The translations under genes and the position numbers were made by a program. Positions 1 through 7,233 of a stretch of 36,354 nucleotides of DNA are shown one piece after another. Source of the stretch: Streptomyces sp. XM83C (lineage in GTDB: Bacteria > Actinomycetota > Actinomycetes > Streptomycetales > Streptomycetaceae); contig NZ_JALLGL010000029.1 in assembly GCF_023072675.1 (NCBI RefSeq), forward strand, positions 1 to 36,354, read 5' to 3'. Positions within the stretch are counted from its first letter, which is position 1, and every line of letters starts with the position of its first letter. Below the pieces are notes generated by a model. That model had not been told where the DNA came from. It ran no database searches and saw only the letters and a program-made list of their open reading frames with translations.

Positions 1-150
1 GTGTAGTTGTCGAACAGCCGCGGCACATACAGCCCCGACCCCGCGGCGATCTCCGTCACCGCGTCCTCCGCCGCCGATCCCAAGCTGGCCGGGGCCGTCA
101 CGGTGATGGTGGACGACGTGGCGCAGCTGGACCTGATCGACGCGGCGCGC
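1..150. other. Chimeric contig end built from pieces of the first gene
   Basis: Bases 1-76 are an exact inverted copy of 1189-1264, and bases 70-150 are an exact direct copy of 738-818. The two pieces share 7 bases (gccgccg) at their junction, and the match ends abruptly at 150/151. Both sources lie inside the amino-acid aldolase gene at 423-1625. An inverted piece joined to a direct piece through microhomology at a sequence terminus is what chimeric reads or assembly fold-backs produce. A real local rearrangement is possible but less likely. Open reading frames across this stretch should not be treated as genes. Confidence 0.85.
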
Positions 151-422
151 TTCCGTGCTCATGCACCCCCCGTTTCCTGGTCCCCGGGCCGTCGTTCTCG
201 TGCACGGTGCCGCCCGGCGCGTACCCGAGAAGGCATACCCGCGCCTGCGGTACGGCATCCCGGCGCGGACACGGCCCGGCCGTGCCGGAGCGGTGAATCT
301 CCGTGCGTGCGCGTCACTCTACGGGTTGCCGCCGACAGAACGGGAACGCAGTCCGCAGCCCGGGGGCATCTGCCCGGAACGTCCCCCTACCCTGCGGTAA
401 TCCGGCGTGGCAGGCTTCGTCC
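151..422. other. Non-coding leader region upstream of the first gene
   Basis: No convincing gene lies here. On the minus strand an ATG at 162-160 is preceded by a purine-rich GGAAACGGGGGG stretch and opens a frame reading Met-Ser-Thr-Glu before it hits the chimeric junction at 151. That is compatible with the first codons of a divergent gene whose body has been lost from this contig. The rest (163-422) would then be the divergent promoter region for that gene and for the aldolase at 423. I see no clear -10/-35 pair. Confidence 0.4.
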
Positions 423-1625
423 ATGACTGTGCGTGCCGCCGACCGGGCCCGGTACGACCGGGCCACCGCCCATCTGGACGCCCCTGTCGCGATCGTGGAC
501 CTGGACGCCTTCGACGCGAACGCCGACGATCTCGTCCGGCGGGCGGGAGGCAAGCCGATCAGGGTGGCGAGCAAGTCCGTGCGCTGCCGGGCGCTGCTGG
601 AACGGGTCCTGGCGAGGGACGGGTTCCGCGGGATCATGTCGTTCACGCTCGCGGAGTCGCTGTGGCTCGCCCGGTCCGGCTTCGACGACGTTCTGCTCGC
701 CTACCCGTCCGCCGATCGCGCCGGTTTCGCGGAGCTGGCCGCCGATCCCAAGCTGGCCGGGGCCGTCACGGTGATGGTGGACGACGTGGCGCAGCTGGAC
801 CTGATCGACGCGGCGCGCGGCGACGGCCGCGAAGTGGTGCGGGTGTGCCTGGAGTTGGACACCTCGCTGAGGCTGCTGGGCGGCCGGGTGCGGGTCGGTG
901 CCCGGCGTTCCCCGCTGCACTCTCCCGCCGAGGTGGCCGAGCTGGCGCGGGCGGTGGCGCGGCGGCCCGGGTTCCGGGTGGTGGGGATCATGGCGTACGA
1001 GGGGCACATCGCCGGTGTCGGGGACGCGATCGCGGGGCGCCCGCTGCGGTCGCGGGCGGTGCGGCTGATGCAGGCCGCGGCCCGGCGTGAGCTGGCCGAG
1101 CGGCGCGCGGCGGTGGTGCGGGCGGTGCGGGCGGTCGTACCGGAGCTGGAGTTCGTCAACGGCGGCGGCACCGGCAGTGTGCAGTACACGGCGGCGGAGG
1201 ACGCGGTGACGGAGATCGCCGCGGGGTCGGGGCTGTATGTGCCGCGGCTGTTCGACAACTACACGTCGTTCAGGGGCCGTCCGGCGGCGCTGTTCGCCCA
1301 GCCCGTCGTACGGCGGCCCGGGGTCGGGGTGGTGACGGTGCTGGGCGGCGGCTATCCGGCGTCGGGTGCGGCCGGGCGTGACCGGCTGCCGGTGCCGTAT
1401 CTGCCGGAGGGTCTGCGGTACGACCCCCAGGAGGGGCCCGGCGAGGTGCAGACGCCGCTGCTGGGGTCGGCGGCGGACGATCTGCTGATCGGCGACAAGG
1501 TGTGGTTCCGGCATGCGAAGGCCGGTGAGCTGTGCGAGCGGTTCGACGAGCTGCACCTGGTGGCGGGGGACGCGGTGACGGACACCGTGCCGACGTACCG
1601 GGGCGAGGGTCGCACGTTCCTGTGA
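423..1625 (+). CDS. PLP-dependent amino acid deaminase/aldolase (DSD/D-threonine aldolase family)
   Basis: The 400-residue product belongs to the fold-type III PLP family (alanine racemase N-terminal barrel followed by a D-serine dehydratase-like C-terminal domain). The PLP lysine is in the RVASKS motif near residue 51, after the barrel-opening AIVDLDAFDAN segment. The C-terminal segment RHAKAGELCERF (His about 364, Cys about 371) matches the His/Cys zinc ligands of eukaryotic-type D-serine dehydratases. Relatives cleave or deaminate D-beta-hydroxy amino acids such as D-threonine or D-serine; the exact substrate cannot be read here. ATG 423 is preferred over in-frame upstream starts because the conserved domain begins about 20 residues later. 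The ribosome site is weak. It ends 7 bases from a convergent gene. Parts of it are duplicated at the contig end (1-150). Confidence 0.85.
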   Translation: MTVRAADRARYDRATAHLDAPVAIVDLDAFDANADDLVRRAGGKPIRVASKSVRCRALLERVLARDGFRGIMSFTLAESLWLARSGFDDVLLAYPSADRAGFAELAADPKLAGAVTVMVDDVAQLDLIDAARGDGREVVRVCLELDTSLRLLGGRVRVGARRSPLHSPAEVAELARAVARRPGFRVVGIMAYEGHIAGVGDAIAGRPLRSRAVRLMQAAARRELAERRAAVVRAVRAVVPELEFVNGGGTGSVQYTAAEDAVTEIAAGSGLYVPRLFDNYTSFRGRPAALFAQPVVRRPGVGVVTVLGGGYPASGAAGRDRLPVPYLPEGLRYDPQEGPGEVQTPLLGSAADDLLIGDKVWFRHAKAGELCERFDELHLVAGDAVTDTVPTYRGEGRTFL

Positions 1626-1632
1626 GCGGCCG

Positions 1633-2676
1633 TCAGCTGCTCGGGCCGATGCTGCTGCCGACGCCGCCCGAGGTGGCGGCGTCGCCGACGGGGCGTATGC
1701 CGCGGGTGATGGTGTCCATGAGGGCGAGCGGCGGCCCGTCGGGGCCGGCGTCGAAGACGAACCGGACGAGGACCGGTGCGCCGGTGCCGAAGCTGGAGGG
1801 GAACGCCAGCGACTGGACGTAGCCGCCGGGGCCCTTCTTGGTCGTCACCCGCCAGCGCACGTACCAGCCGGCCCGGCCGGCGACGGCGATCTGGCCGGAG
1901 CCGACGACCTGGTGGGAGACGAGGCCGCCGAAGGGGCGGTTGCCGAGCCTGTTCTCGTCGTACGCCTCGTCGGCCAGGGCCGCGATGTCCTGCTCGGCCA
2001 GCGCCCTGGGCGAGGTGACGTCGGTCGCGGTGGCGGTGCGGGAGAAGACCTGCCCGTGGCGGCACAGGCCGGGGTCGCCGGGGCAGTCGTAGATGCCGTC
2101 GGTGCTCATGCGGAGGTCGGGGTCGGCGGCCTGCTGCGGGCGGATCCAGCCGTCGGGCAGCGGCAGGGTGATGCCGTTGAGCTGGTCGACGACGACGGCC
2201 GGGTCGTCGGCCGAGGGCTCGGTGGTGCGGGGGGCCGCGCCGGTGGGTGAGGTGGAGGGCGGACCCGGCGTGGTCGCGGGGGCGGTGGCGGCCCGGGTGC
2301 CGCCGGTGGCCCCGCCGTCGTCGCCGTCGTCGCCGTCGCCGCCGAGGACGAACCCGCCGGTGACGATCGCGGCGACCAGCACGGCGGCGGCGACGGTGAG
2401 TGCGACGACCTTGGCCCGGCCGGAGGCACCGGCGGCGGGCGCGGGCCGTGCGGGCGTGTACGGGCCGTACGGGGTGGGCGGCGTCGGCGGGGTGTACGGT
2501 CCCGGGGCCGGTGGCGATGCCTGCGGTGCGTACGGCCCCGGGGCCGGTGTGGGTGCGGACGGCGCCGGCGCCTCGGGGGTGCGCCGGTGCTCGGTCCAGG
2601 CAGTGCCGTCCCACCAGCGCTCCTGGTGCGGGGCCTGCGGGTCGCTGTACCAGCCGGGCGGGGGCGTCATGCTCAT
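1633..2676 (-). CDS. DUF2510 single-pass membrane protein
   Basis: The 347-residue product starts with a DUF2510 module (PPGWYSDPQAPHQERWWDG, about residues 6-30), a short Trp-rich domain common at the N-terminus of actinobacterial membrane proteins. A Pro/Ala/Gly-rich linker follows (about 35-85), with repeats of the type APGPYAPQ and APGPYTPP. One transmembrane helix (about 90-112) leads to an Asp/Gly-rich stretch and an extracytoplasmic domain of about 200 residues with no family I recognise. That domain includes a CPGDPGLCRH segment that could hold a disulfide. The topology predicts the DUF2510 part in the cytoplasm and the C-terminal domain outside. The start is uncertain between 2676 and the Met two codons on, and no good ribosome site is visible. 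Function unknown. Confidence 0.85.
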   Translation of the reverse strand: MSMTPPPGWYSDPQAPHQERWWDGTAWTEHRRTPEAPAPSAPTPAPGPYAPQASPPAPGPYTPPTPPTPYGPYTPARPAPAAGASGRAKVVALTVAAAVLVAAIVTGGFVLGGDGDDGDDGGATGGTRAATAPATTPGPPSTSPTGAAPRTTEPSADDPAVVVDQLNGITLPLPDGWIRPQQAADPDLRMSTDGIYDCPGDPGLCRHGQVFSRTATATDVTSPRALAEQDIAALADEAYDENRLGNRPFGGLVSHQVVGSGQIAVAGRAGWYVRWRVTTKKGPGGYVQSLAFPSSFGTGAPVLVRFVFDAGPDGPPLALMDTITRGIRPVGDAATSGGVGSSIGPSS

Positions 2677-2709
2677 CCCGGCAACTCTAGGACGTACCCG
2701 GTGCCGGTC

Positions 2710-3501
2710 CTACAGCGGTGTGACGTACGCCCCCGTGATGCCGCCGTCGACGAGGAAGTCGGTGGCGTTGACGAAGGAGGAGTCGTCGCTGGCGAGGAAG
2801 GCGACGGCGGCGGCGATCTCCTCGGCCTCGGCGAACCGGCCGAGCGGGATGTGGACGAGGCGGCGGGCGGCCCGCTCCGGGTCCTTGGCGAACAGCTCCC
2901 GCAGCAGCGGGGTGTTGACCGGGCCCGGGCACAGCGCGTTGACGCGGATGCCCTCGCGGGCGAACTGCACGCCGAGTTCGCGGGACAGGGCGAGGACGCC
3001 GCCCTTGGACGCGGTGTAGGAGATCTGGCTGGTGGCGGCACCCATACGGGCCACGAAGGAGGCGGTGTTGATGATGGAGCCGCGGCGCCGGCGGCGCATG
3101 TAGGGCAGCGCGGCCTTGCAGCACAGGTAGACGGAGGTGAGGTTGACCTCCTGGACGCGCTTCCAGGCCTCGAGGCCGGTCTCCAGGATGGAGTCGTCGT
3201 CGGGCGGGGAGATACCGGCGTTGTTGAACGCGACGTCGACGCTGCCGTAGGTGTCGTACGCCGTCGCGAACAGCGCTTCGACCTGCTCGGGGTCGGTGAC
3301 GTCGACCCTGACGAACAGTCCGCCGGTCTCCTCGGCGGCGGCCTTGCCGCGGGCCTCGTCGATGTCGCCGCAGACGACGTGGGCGCCCTCGGAGGCGAGC
3401 CGCCGTGCGCTGGCGAGGCCGATGCCGCTGCCGGCTCCGGTGACGACGGCGGTCCGGCCGACGAGGCGGCGGCACACGCTCTGCTCGTTGTGAACGGTCA
3501 C
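2710..3501 (-). CDS. Short-chain dehydrogenase/reductase of the glnA4 operon
   Basis: The 263-residue product is a classical SDR. The Rossmann glycine motif TGAGSGIG is at about 21-28, the acidic D45/D47 region (CGDIDEA) suggests NAD rather than NADP, NNAG is at 93-96, and the catalytic Ser-Tyr-Lys set is NTAS at about 148 with YTASK (Tyr162, Lys166). The end GGITGAYVTPL is typical of the family. The GTG start at 3501 overlaps the aldehyde dehydrogenase stop as GTGA, so the two are translationally coupled and SDR is the last gene of the operon. In this context it probably oxidises a hydroxyl group on a gamma-glutamylated amine to an aldehyde. That substrate assignment is inference; the family covers many alcohols and ketones. 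Confidence 0.9.
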   Translation of the reverse strand: MTVHNEQSVCRRLVGRTAVVTGAGSGIGLASARRLASEGAHVVCGDIDEARGKAAAEETGGLFVRVDVTDPEQVEALFATAYDTYGSVDVAFNNAGISPPDDDSILETGLEAWKRVQEVNLTSVYLCCKAALPYMRRRRRGSIINTASFVARMGAATSQISYTASKGGVLALSRELGVQFAREGIRVNALCPGPVNTPLLRELFAKDPERAARRLVHIPLGRFAEAEEIAAAVAFLASDDSSFVNATDFLVDGGITGAYVTPL

Positions 3502-4895
3502 TGTGCGGGGCCCTCCGTGCTGATGAAGACGTTCTTGGTCTCGGTGAAGGCGGTCAGGGCGTCGGGGCCGAGTTCCCGGCCGAGGCCGGACTGTTTGAAG
3601 CCGCCGAACGGGGTCCAGTAGCGGACGCTGGAGTGGGAGTTGACGGACAGGTTCCCGGCGCGCACCGCCTGGGCGACGCGCAGGGCGCGGCCGACGTCGC
3701 GGGTCCACACCGAGCCGGACAGGCCGTGGTCGGTGGCGTTGGCGAGGCGGACCGCCTCGGCCTCGTCGTCGAAGGGCAGGACGACGGCGACGGGTCCGAA
3801 GACCTCCTCGACGGCCACGCGCGCGTGCGGGTCGACGTCGGTGAGGACGGTCGGCGGGAACCAGAAGCCGGGGCCTTCGGGGGCCTTGCCGCGGATGCCG
3901 GGCGCGCCGGGGTCGACGTAGGAGCGGACCCGGTCGAGCTGGAGGCGGGAGATGAGCGGGCCCATCTGCGTGGACTCGTCGGCGGGGTCGCCGACGGTGA
4001 CGGCCTCGATCGCGGGGGCGAGCAGGGCGAGGAAACGGTCGTACGCCGAGGACTGGACGAGGATGCGGGTGCGGGCGCAGCAGTCCTGCCCGGCGTTGTC
4101 GAGGAACGACATGGGGGCGCTTGCCGCGGCGGCCTCCAGGTCGGCGTCGGCGAAGACGATGTTGGGGCTCTTGCCGCCGAGTTCGAGGGTGACGCGTTTG
4201 ACGCGGTCGGCGCTCTTGGCGAGGACCTGCTTGCCGACGGCGGTCGACCCCGTGAAGACGATCTTGGCGACGCCGGGGTGTTCCACGAGGGCGTTCCCGG
4301 CGACGGGGCCGTGACCGGGCAGCACCTGGAAGAGGCCTTCGGGCAGGCCAGCGGCGAGGGCGAGTTCGGCGAGGCGCAGCGCGGTGAGCGGGGTGGTCTC
4401 GGCGGGTTTCAGGATCACCGCGTTGCCGGCGGCGAGTGCGGGCGCGGTGCCCCAGGCGGCGATCGGCATGGGGAAGTTCCACGGGGCGATGACGCCGACC
4501 ACGCCGAGCGGTTCGAGGATCGTCACGTCGAGGCCGCCGGGTACGGGGATCTGGCGGCCGGTCAGGCGTTCCACTCCCCCGGCGGCGTAGTCGAGCAGGT
4601 CGCGGACGTTGCCGGCCTCCCAGCGGGCGTTGCCGATGGTGTGCCCGGCCTCGCGGACCTCCAGCCGGGCCAGTTCCTCCAGGTGGCTGTCGACGGTGGT
4701 GGCGAACCGGCGCAGCAGCCGCGCCCGGTCGCCGGGCGGCAGCGCGGCCCAGCGGGTCTGGGCGCGGGCGGCGCGGGCGACGGCGGCGTCCACGTCGGCG
4801 GGGGTCGCGGCGGGGACGGTGGCGACGACGTCCTCGGTGGCGGGGTTCAGCACCCGCAGTTCGGACTGGGGGACCTGTTCGGGCTGGTCGGGCAA
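3498..4895 (-). CDS. NAD(P)-dependent aldehyde dehydrogenase of the glnA4 operon
   Basis: This is an aldehyde dehydrogenase of about 465 residues. The cofactor-site motif APWNFPM is at about 137-143, FTGSTAVGK at about 224-231, the general-base Glu is in LELGGK (about 238), and the nucleophile Cys is in GQDC (about 272). The start is uncertain. TTG 4895 has a GAGG six bases upstream; an in-frame GTG at 4907 would add four residues. Both lie in a 31-base copy of the glnA 3' end, so the start region appears to have come from a local duplication. Its stop overlaps the SDR start by 4 bases. The expected role is oxidation of an aldehyde, possibly gamma-glutamyl-aminoacetaldehyde, to the acid. Relatives include gamma-glutamyl-gamma-aminobutyraldehyde dehydrogenases. 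Confidence 0.88.
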   Translation of the reverse strand: MPDQPEQVPQSELRVLNPATEDVVATVPAATPADVDAAVARAARAQTRWAALPPGDRARLLRRFATTVDSHLEELARLEVREAGHTIGNARWEAGNVRDLLDYAAGGVERLTGRQIPVPGGLDVTILEPLGVVGVIAPWNFPMPIAAWGTAPALAAGNAVILKPAETTPLTALRLAELALAAGLPEGLFQVLPGHGPVAGNALVEHPGVAKIVFTGSTAVGKQVLAKSADRVKRVTLELGGKSPNIVFADADLEAAAASAPMSFLDNAGQDCCARTRILVQSSAYDRFLALLAPAIEAVTVGDPADESTQMGPLISRLQLDRVRSYVDPGAPGIRGKAPEGPGFWFPPTVLTDVDPHARVAVEEVFGPVAVVLPFDDEAEAVRLANATDHGLSGSVWTRDVGRALRVAQAVRAGNLSVNSHSSVRYWTPFGGFKQSGLGRELGPDALTAFTETKNVFISTEGPAQ

Positions 4896-4955
4896 GGGGG
4901 GCCTCACATGCGTTCGCGTGCGGACGGTCGGGCGAGGGGGCCTCACATGCGTTCG
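4886..4955. repeat. 30/31-base direct repeat at the glnA-aldehyde dehydrogenase junction
   Basis: Copy A (4886-4916) and copy B (4926-4955) are identical except for one a/g difference and one extra g, and are 9 bases apart. Copy B contains the last codons and stop of the glnA-like gene. Copy A contains the candidate start codons (GTG 4907, TTG 4895) of the downstream aldehyde dehydrogenase. The single substitution between copies is exactly what makes the TTG triplet in copy A. A short tandem duplication of the glnA end therefore seems to have supplied the start region of the next gene. Confidence 0.8.
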
Positions 4956-6304
4956 AAGGAGCGGCGCAGCTCCCAGTCGGTGACGGCGGCGTCGAACGCG
5001 TCGAGTTCGACGCGGGCCATGTTGCCGTAGTGGGCGACGACGTCGTCCCCGAAGGCGGCCTTGGCGAGGGTGCTGTTCTCCCACAGTTCGGCGGCCTCCC
5101 GCAGGGTGCCGGGGACGTGCGCGTGGTCGGCGGCGTAGGCGTTGCCGTGGCAGGGCTCGGGCAGCTCCAGCTCCTGTTCGACGCCGTACAGTCCGGCGGC
5201 GACCATGGCGGCGACGGCGAGGTGCGGGTTGACGTCGCCGCCGGGGACGCGGTTCTCGAAGCGCAGGGAGCGGCCGTGGCCGACGACGCGCAGGGCGCAG
5301 GTGCGGTTGTCGTGGCCCCACGCGACGGCGGTCGGGGCGAAGGAGCCGGGCCGGAACCGCTTGTAGGAGTTGATGTTCGGGGCGTACAGCAGGGTGAACT
5401 CGCGCAGGGCGGCGAGCTGCCCGGCGAGGAAGTGCCGCATGAGGGGGGACATGCCGCCGTCGGGGCCGGGCATCGCGTTGGTGCCGTCGGGGCGGGCGAG
5501 GGAGAGGTGGATGTGGCAGGAGTTGCCCTCGCGTTCGTTGTACTTGGCCATGAAGGTGAGCGAGTGGCCCTCCTGGGCGGCGATCTCCTTGGCGCCGGTC
5601 TTGTAGATCGCGTGCTGGTCGCAGGTGACGAGGGCCTCGTCGTAGCGGAAGGCGATCTCGTGCTGGCCGGGGTTGCATTCGCCCTTGGCGGACTCGACGG
5701 TGAGTCCGGCGCCGGCCATCTCGTTGCGGATGCGGCGCAGCAGGGGTTCGATGCGGCCGGTGCCGAGAACGGAGTAGTCGACGTTGTACTGGTTGACGGG
5801 GGTGAGCCCGCGGTATCCGGCGTCCCATGCCTGCTCGTAGGTGTCGCGGAAGACGATGAACTCCAGCTCGGTTCCGGCCTGCGCGGTCAGTCCGCGTTCG
5901 GCGAGCCGGTGGAGCTGGCGGCGCAGGATCTGGCGGGGCGCGGCGGTGACGGGTGAGCCGTCCTCCCAGGCGAGGTCGGCGATGACCAGGGCGGTGCCGG
6001 GGTTCCAGGGGACGCGGCGCAGGGTGGTCAGGTCGGGGTGCATGGCGAAGTCGCCGTAGCCCTTGTCCCAGGAGGACATGGCGTAGCCGTCGACGGTGTT
6101 CATGTCGGCGTCGACGGCGAGGAGGTAGTTGCAGCCCTCGGTGCCGTGGTGGAGGACCTCGTCGAGGAAGAAGCGGGCGGCGAACCGCTTGCCCTGGAGG
6201 CGGCCCTGCATGTCGGGGAAGGCCAGGACGACGGTGTCGATGTCTCCGGCGGCGACGAGGGCGTGCAGCTCCTCGACGCCGAGGGGGGCGGTGCGGTCTG
6301 CCAC
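4943..6304 (-). CDS. glnA4: Glutamine-synthetase-like gamma-glutamyl-amine ligase (GlnA4 type)
   Basis: The 453-residue product has the full glutamine synthetase fold: an N-terminal beta-Grasp domain, then the catalytic domain with GTELEF (144-149), NPGQHEI (211-217), NSCHIHLSL (261-269), the ammonium/ATP loop NINSYKRF, and RFENRVPGGDVNPHL. It lacks the C-terminal adenylylation-site tyrosine motif of housekeeping GlnA. In S. coelicolor the gene in this neighbourhood, glnA4, encodes gamma-glutamylethanolamide synthetase, which lets ethanolamine serve as a nitrogen source rather than making glutamine. The GTG start at 6304 is supported by AAGGAGG seven bases upstream. It is the first gene of a leftward operon with the aldehyde dehydrogenase and SDR, and is divergent from the FadR-type regulator. 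The exact amine substrate is inferred from synteny. Confidence 0.88.
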   Translation of the reverse strand: MADRTAPLGVEELHALVAAGDIDTVVLAFPDMQGRLQGKRFAARFFLDEVLHHGTEGCNYLLAVDADMNTVDGYAMSSWDKGYGDFAMHPDLTTLRRVPWNPGTALVIADLAWEDGSPVTAAPRQILRRQLHRLAERGLTAQAGTELEFIVFRDTYEQAWDAGYRGLTPVNQYNVDYSVLGTGRIEPLLRRIRNEMAGAGLTVESAKGECNPGQHEIAFRYDEALVTCDQHAIYKTGAKEIAAQEGHSLTFMAKYNEREGNSCHIHLSLARPDGTNAMPGPDGGMSPLMRHFLAGQLAALREFTLLYAPNINSYKRFRPGSFAPTAVAWGHDNRTCALRVVGHGRSLRFENRVPGGDVNPHLAVAAMVAAGLYGVEQELELPEPCHGNAYAADHAHVPGTLREAAELWENSTLAKAAFGDDVVAHYGNMARVELDAFDAAVTDWELRRSFERM

Positions 6305-6358
6305 GGGAGGGCCTCCTTGGGGGCGTCGGCGCGCTTCTTCGGCCGGACCGGCAGACTT

Positions 6359-6378
6359 AAGGTATTGCCGGAGACCTT
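6359..6378. promoter_or_regulatory. Inverted repeat AAGGT-N10-ACCTT, candidate FadR-type operator
   Basis: This perfect 5-base inverted repeat with a 10-base spacer sits in the 98-base divergent gap between the glnA-like gene (starts 6304) and the FadR-type regulator (starts 6403). Its position suits an operator that the regulator uses to control both directions. FadR-subfamily proteins bind short palindromes of about this size in divergent promoters. The sequence is visible; the binding is inferred. Confidence 0.5.
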
Positions 6379-6402
6379 TGGTTGGGAAGGGGGCGCGACG
6401 GT

Positions 6403-7137
6403 ATGCCGGAGGGTTCGGGGCGCGGCGCGGCGGACCGTCTCGCGCCCGTGCTGCGGCCGGTGCGGGCGGGCAACGGCTTCGAGGAGGCGCTGGAGCAGAT
6501 CCTCCAGGTGGTGCGCCTCGGCCTGGTGCCGGCGGGCGGGCGGCTGCCGGCGGAGCGGGAGCTGGCGGAGCGACTGGGGGTGAGCCGGGTGACGCTGCGG
6601 GAGGTGCTGAAGGTGCTCCAGGAGCAGGGGCTGGTGGAGTCCCGGCGGGGCCGTTACGGCGGTACGTTCGTACGGCCCCGCCCGGATGCGCCCGACGCGG
6701 CGGAGCTGCGCCGGCGGACCGCGGAGGTCGATCTGGAGGACGTGCTGCGGTTCCGGGAGGTGCTGGAGACGGGCGCGGCCGGCCTGTGCGCGGCCCACGG
6801 GCTGACCGGGGAGGGGGCGGAGCGGCTGCGCCGGGCGCTGGACGGCACGCGGGAGGCGCCGCTCGCGGACTACCGACGGCAGGACTCGCTGCTGCATCTG
6901 ACGCTGGCGGAGCTGAGCGGTTCGCCGTCGCTGACCGCGCAGTACGCGGCGGTCCGGGCGACGGTGAACGACCTGCTGGACTGCATCCCGCTGCTGGTGC
7001 GCAACCTGGAGCACTCGCAGCGCCAGCACACGGCGCTCGTGGAGGCGGTGCTGGACGGGGACGCGGACGCGGCGCGGGAGATCATGCGGGAGCACTGCGC
7101 GGGGACGGCGGCGCTGCTGCGGGGCTTCCTGTCCTGA
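6403..7137 (+). CDS. FadR-subfamily GntR transcription regulator
   Basis: The 244-residue product has an N-terminal winged helix-turn-helix of GntR type (about 24-85; LPAERELAERLGVSRVTLREVLKVLQEQGLVESRRGRYGGTFV) and a C-terminal FCD effector domain (about 110-240). The FCD part has the usual acidic/His pattern for a metal-assisted carboxylate site (RQDSLLHLTLAEL, then RQHTALVEAVLDGD and MREHC). Such regulators usually repress catabolic genes and are released by a carboxylate intermediate. Being divergent from the glnA-like operon and upstream of the amidotransferase-type hydrolase makes it the likely local regulator of amine utilisation. ATG 6403 follows a GGGAAGGGGG stretch and is preferred to the in-frame upstream GTG at 6382. 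A hairpin overlaps its stop codon. Confidence 0.9.
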   Translation: MPEGSGRGAADRLAPVLRPVRAGNGFEEALEQILQVVRLGLVPAGGRLPAERELAERLGVSRVTLREVLKVLQEQGLVESRRGRYGGTFVRPRPDAPDAAELRRRTAEVDLEDVLRFREVLETGAAGLCAAHGLTGEGAERLRRALDGTREAPLADYRRQDSLLHLTLAELSGSPSLTAQYAAVRATVNDLLDCIPLLVRNLEHSQRQHTALVEAVLDGDADAAREIMREHCAGTAALLRGFLS

Positions 7138-7161
7138 CGGGCGGGGCGCCCGGCCGTCAGG
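7133..7161 (+). terminator. Hairpin overlapping the FadR-type gene stop codon
   Basis: CCTGACGG (7133-7140) pairs perfectly with CCGTCAGG (7154-7161), and an inner CGGG/CCCG stem (7142-7145/7149-7152) closes a 3-base loop. The stop codon TGA (7135-7137) is inside the left arm. It may attenuate or separate transcription from the hydrolase gene that starts at 7234. There is no U-run, as is common in Streptomyces. Confidence 0.5.
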
Positions 7162-7233
7162 TCCCGTGAGGGCTCGTAAAGGTACACATCGACTCCATTG
7201 GCAGGCCGACCGGCCGGAGAGGGCGAGAAGCGG

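Noticed and set aside
7-426. Open frame across the contig end, and a 110-440 residue frame starting upstream of 423
   Set aside because: Bases 1-150 are a chimeric mosaic of later sequence, and the conserved PLP domain starts soon after ATG 423, so the upstream parts are not real coding sequence.
2710-6304. SDR, aldehyde dehydrogenase and glnA4 as part of an antibiotic biosynthesis cluster
   Set aside because: No synthase, carrier protein or tailoring genes are present; the set reads as amine catabolism.
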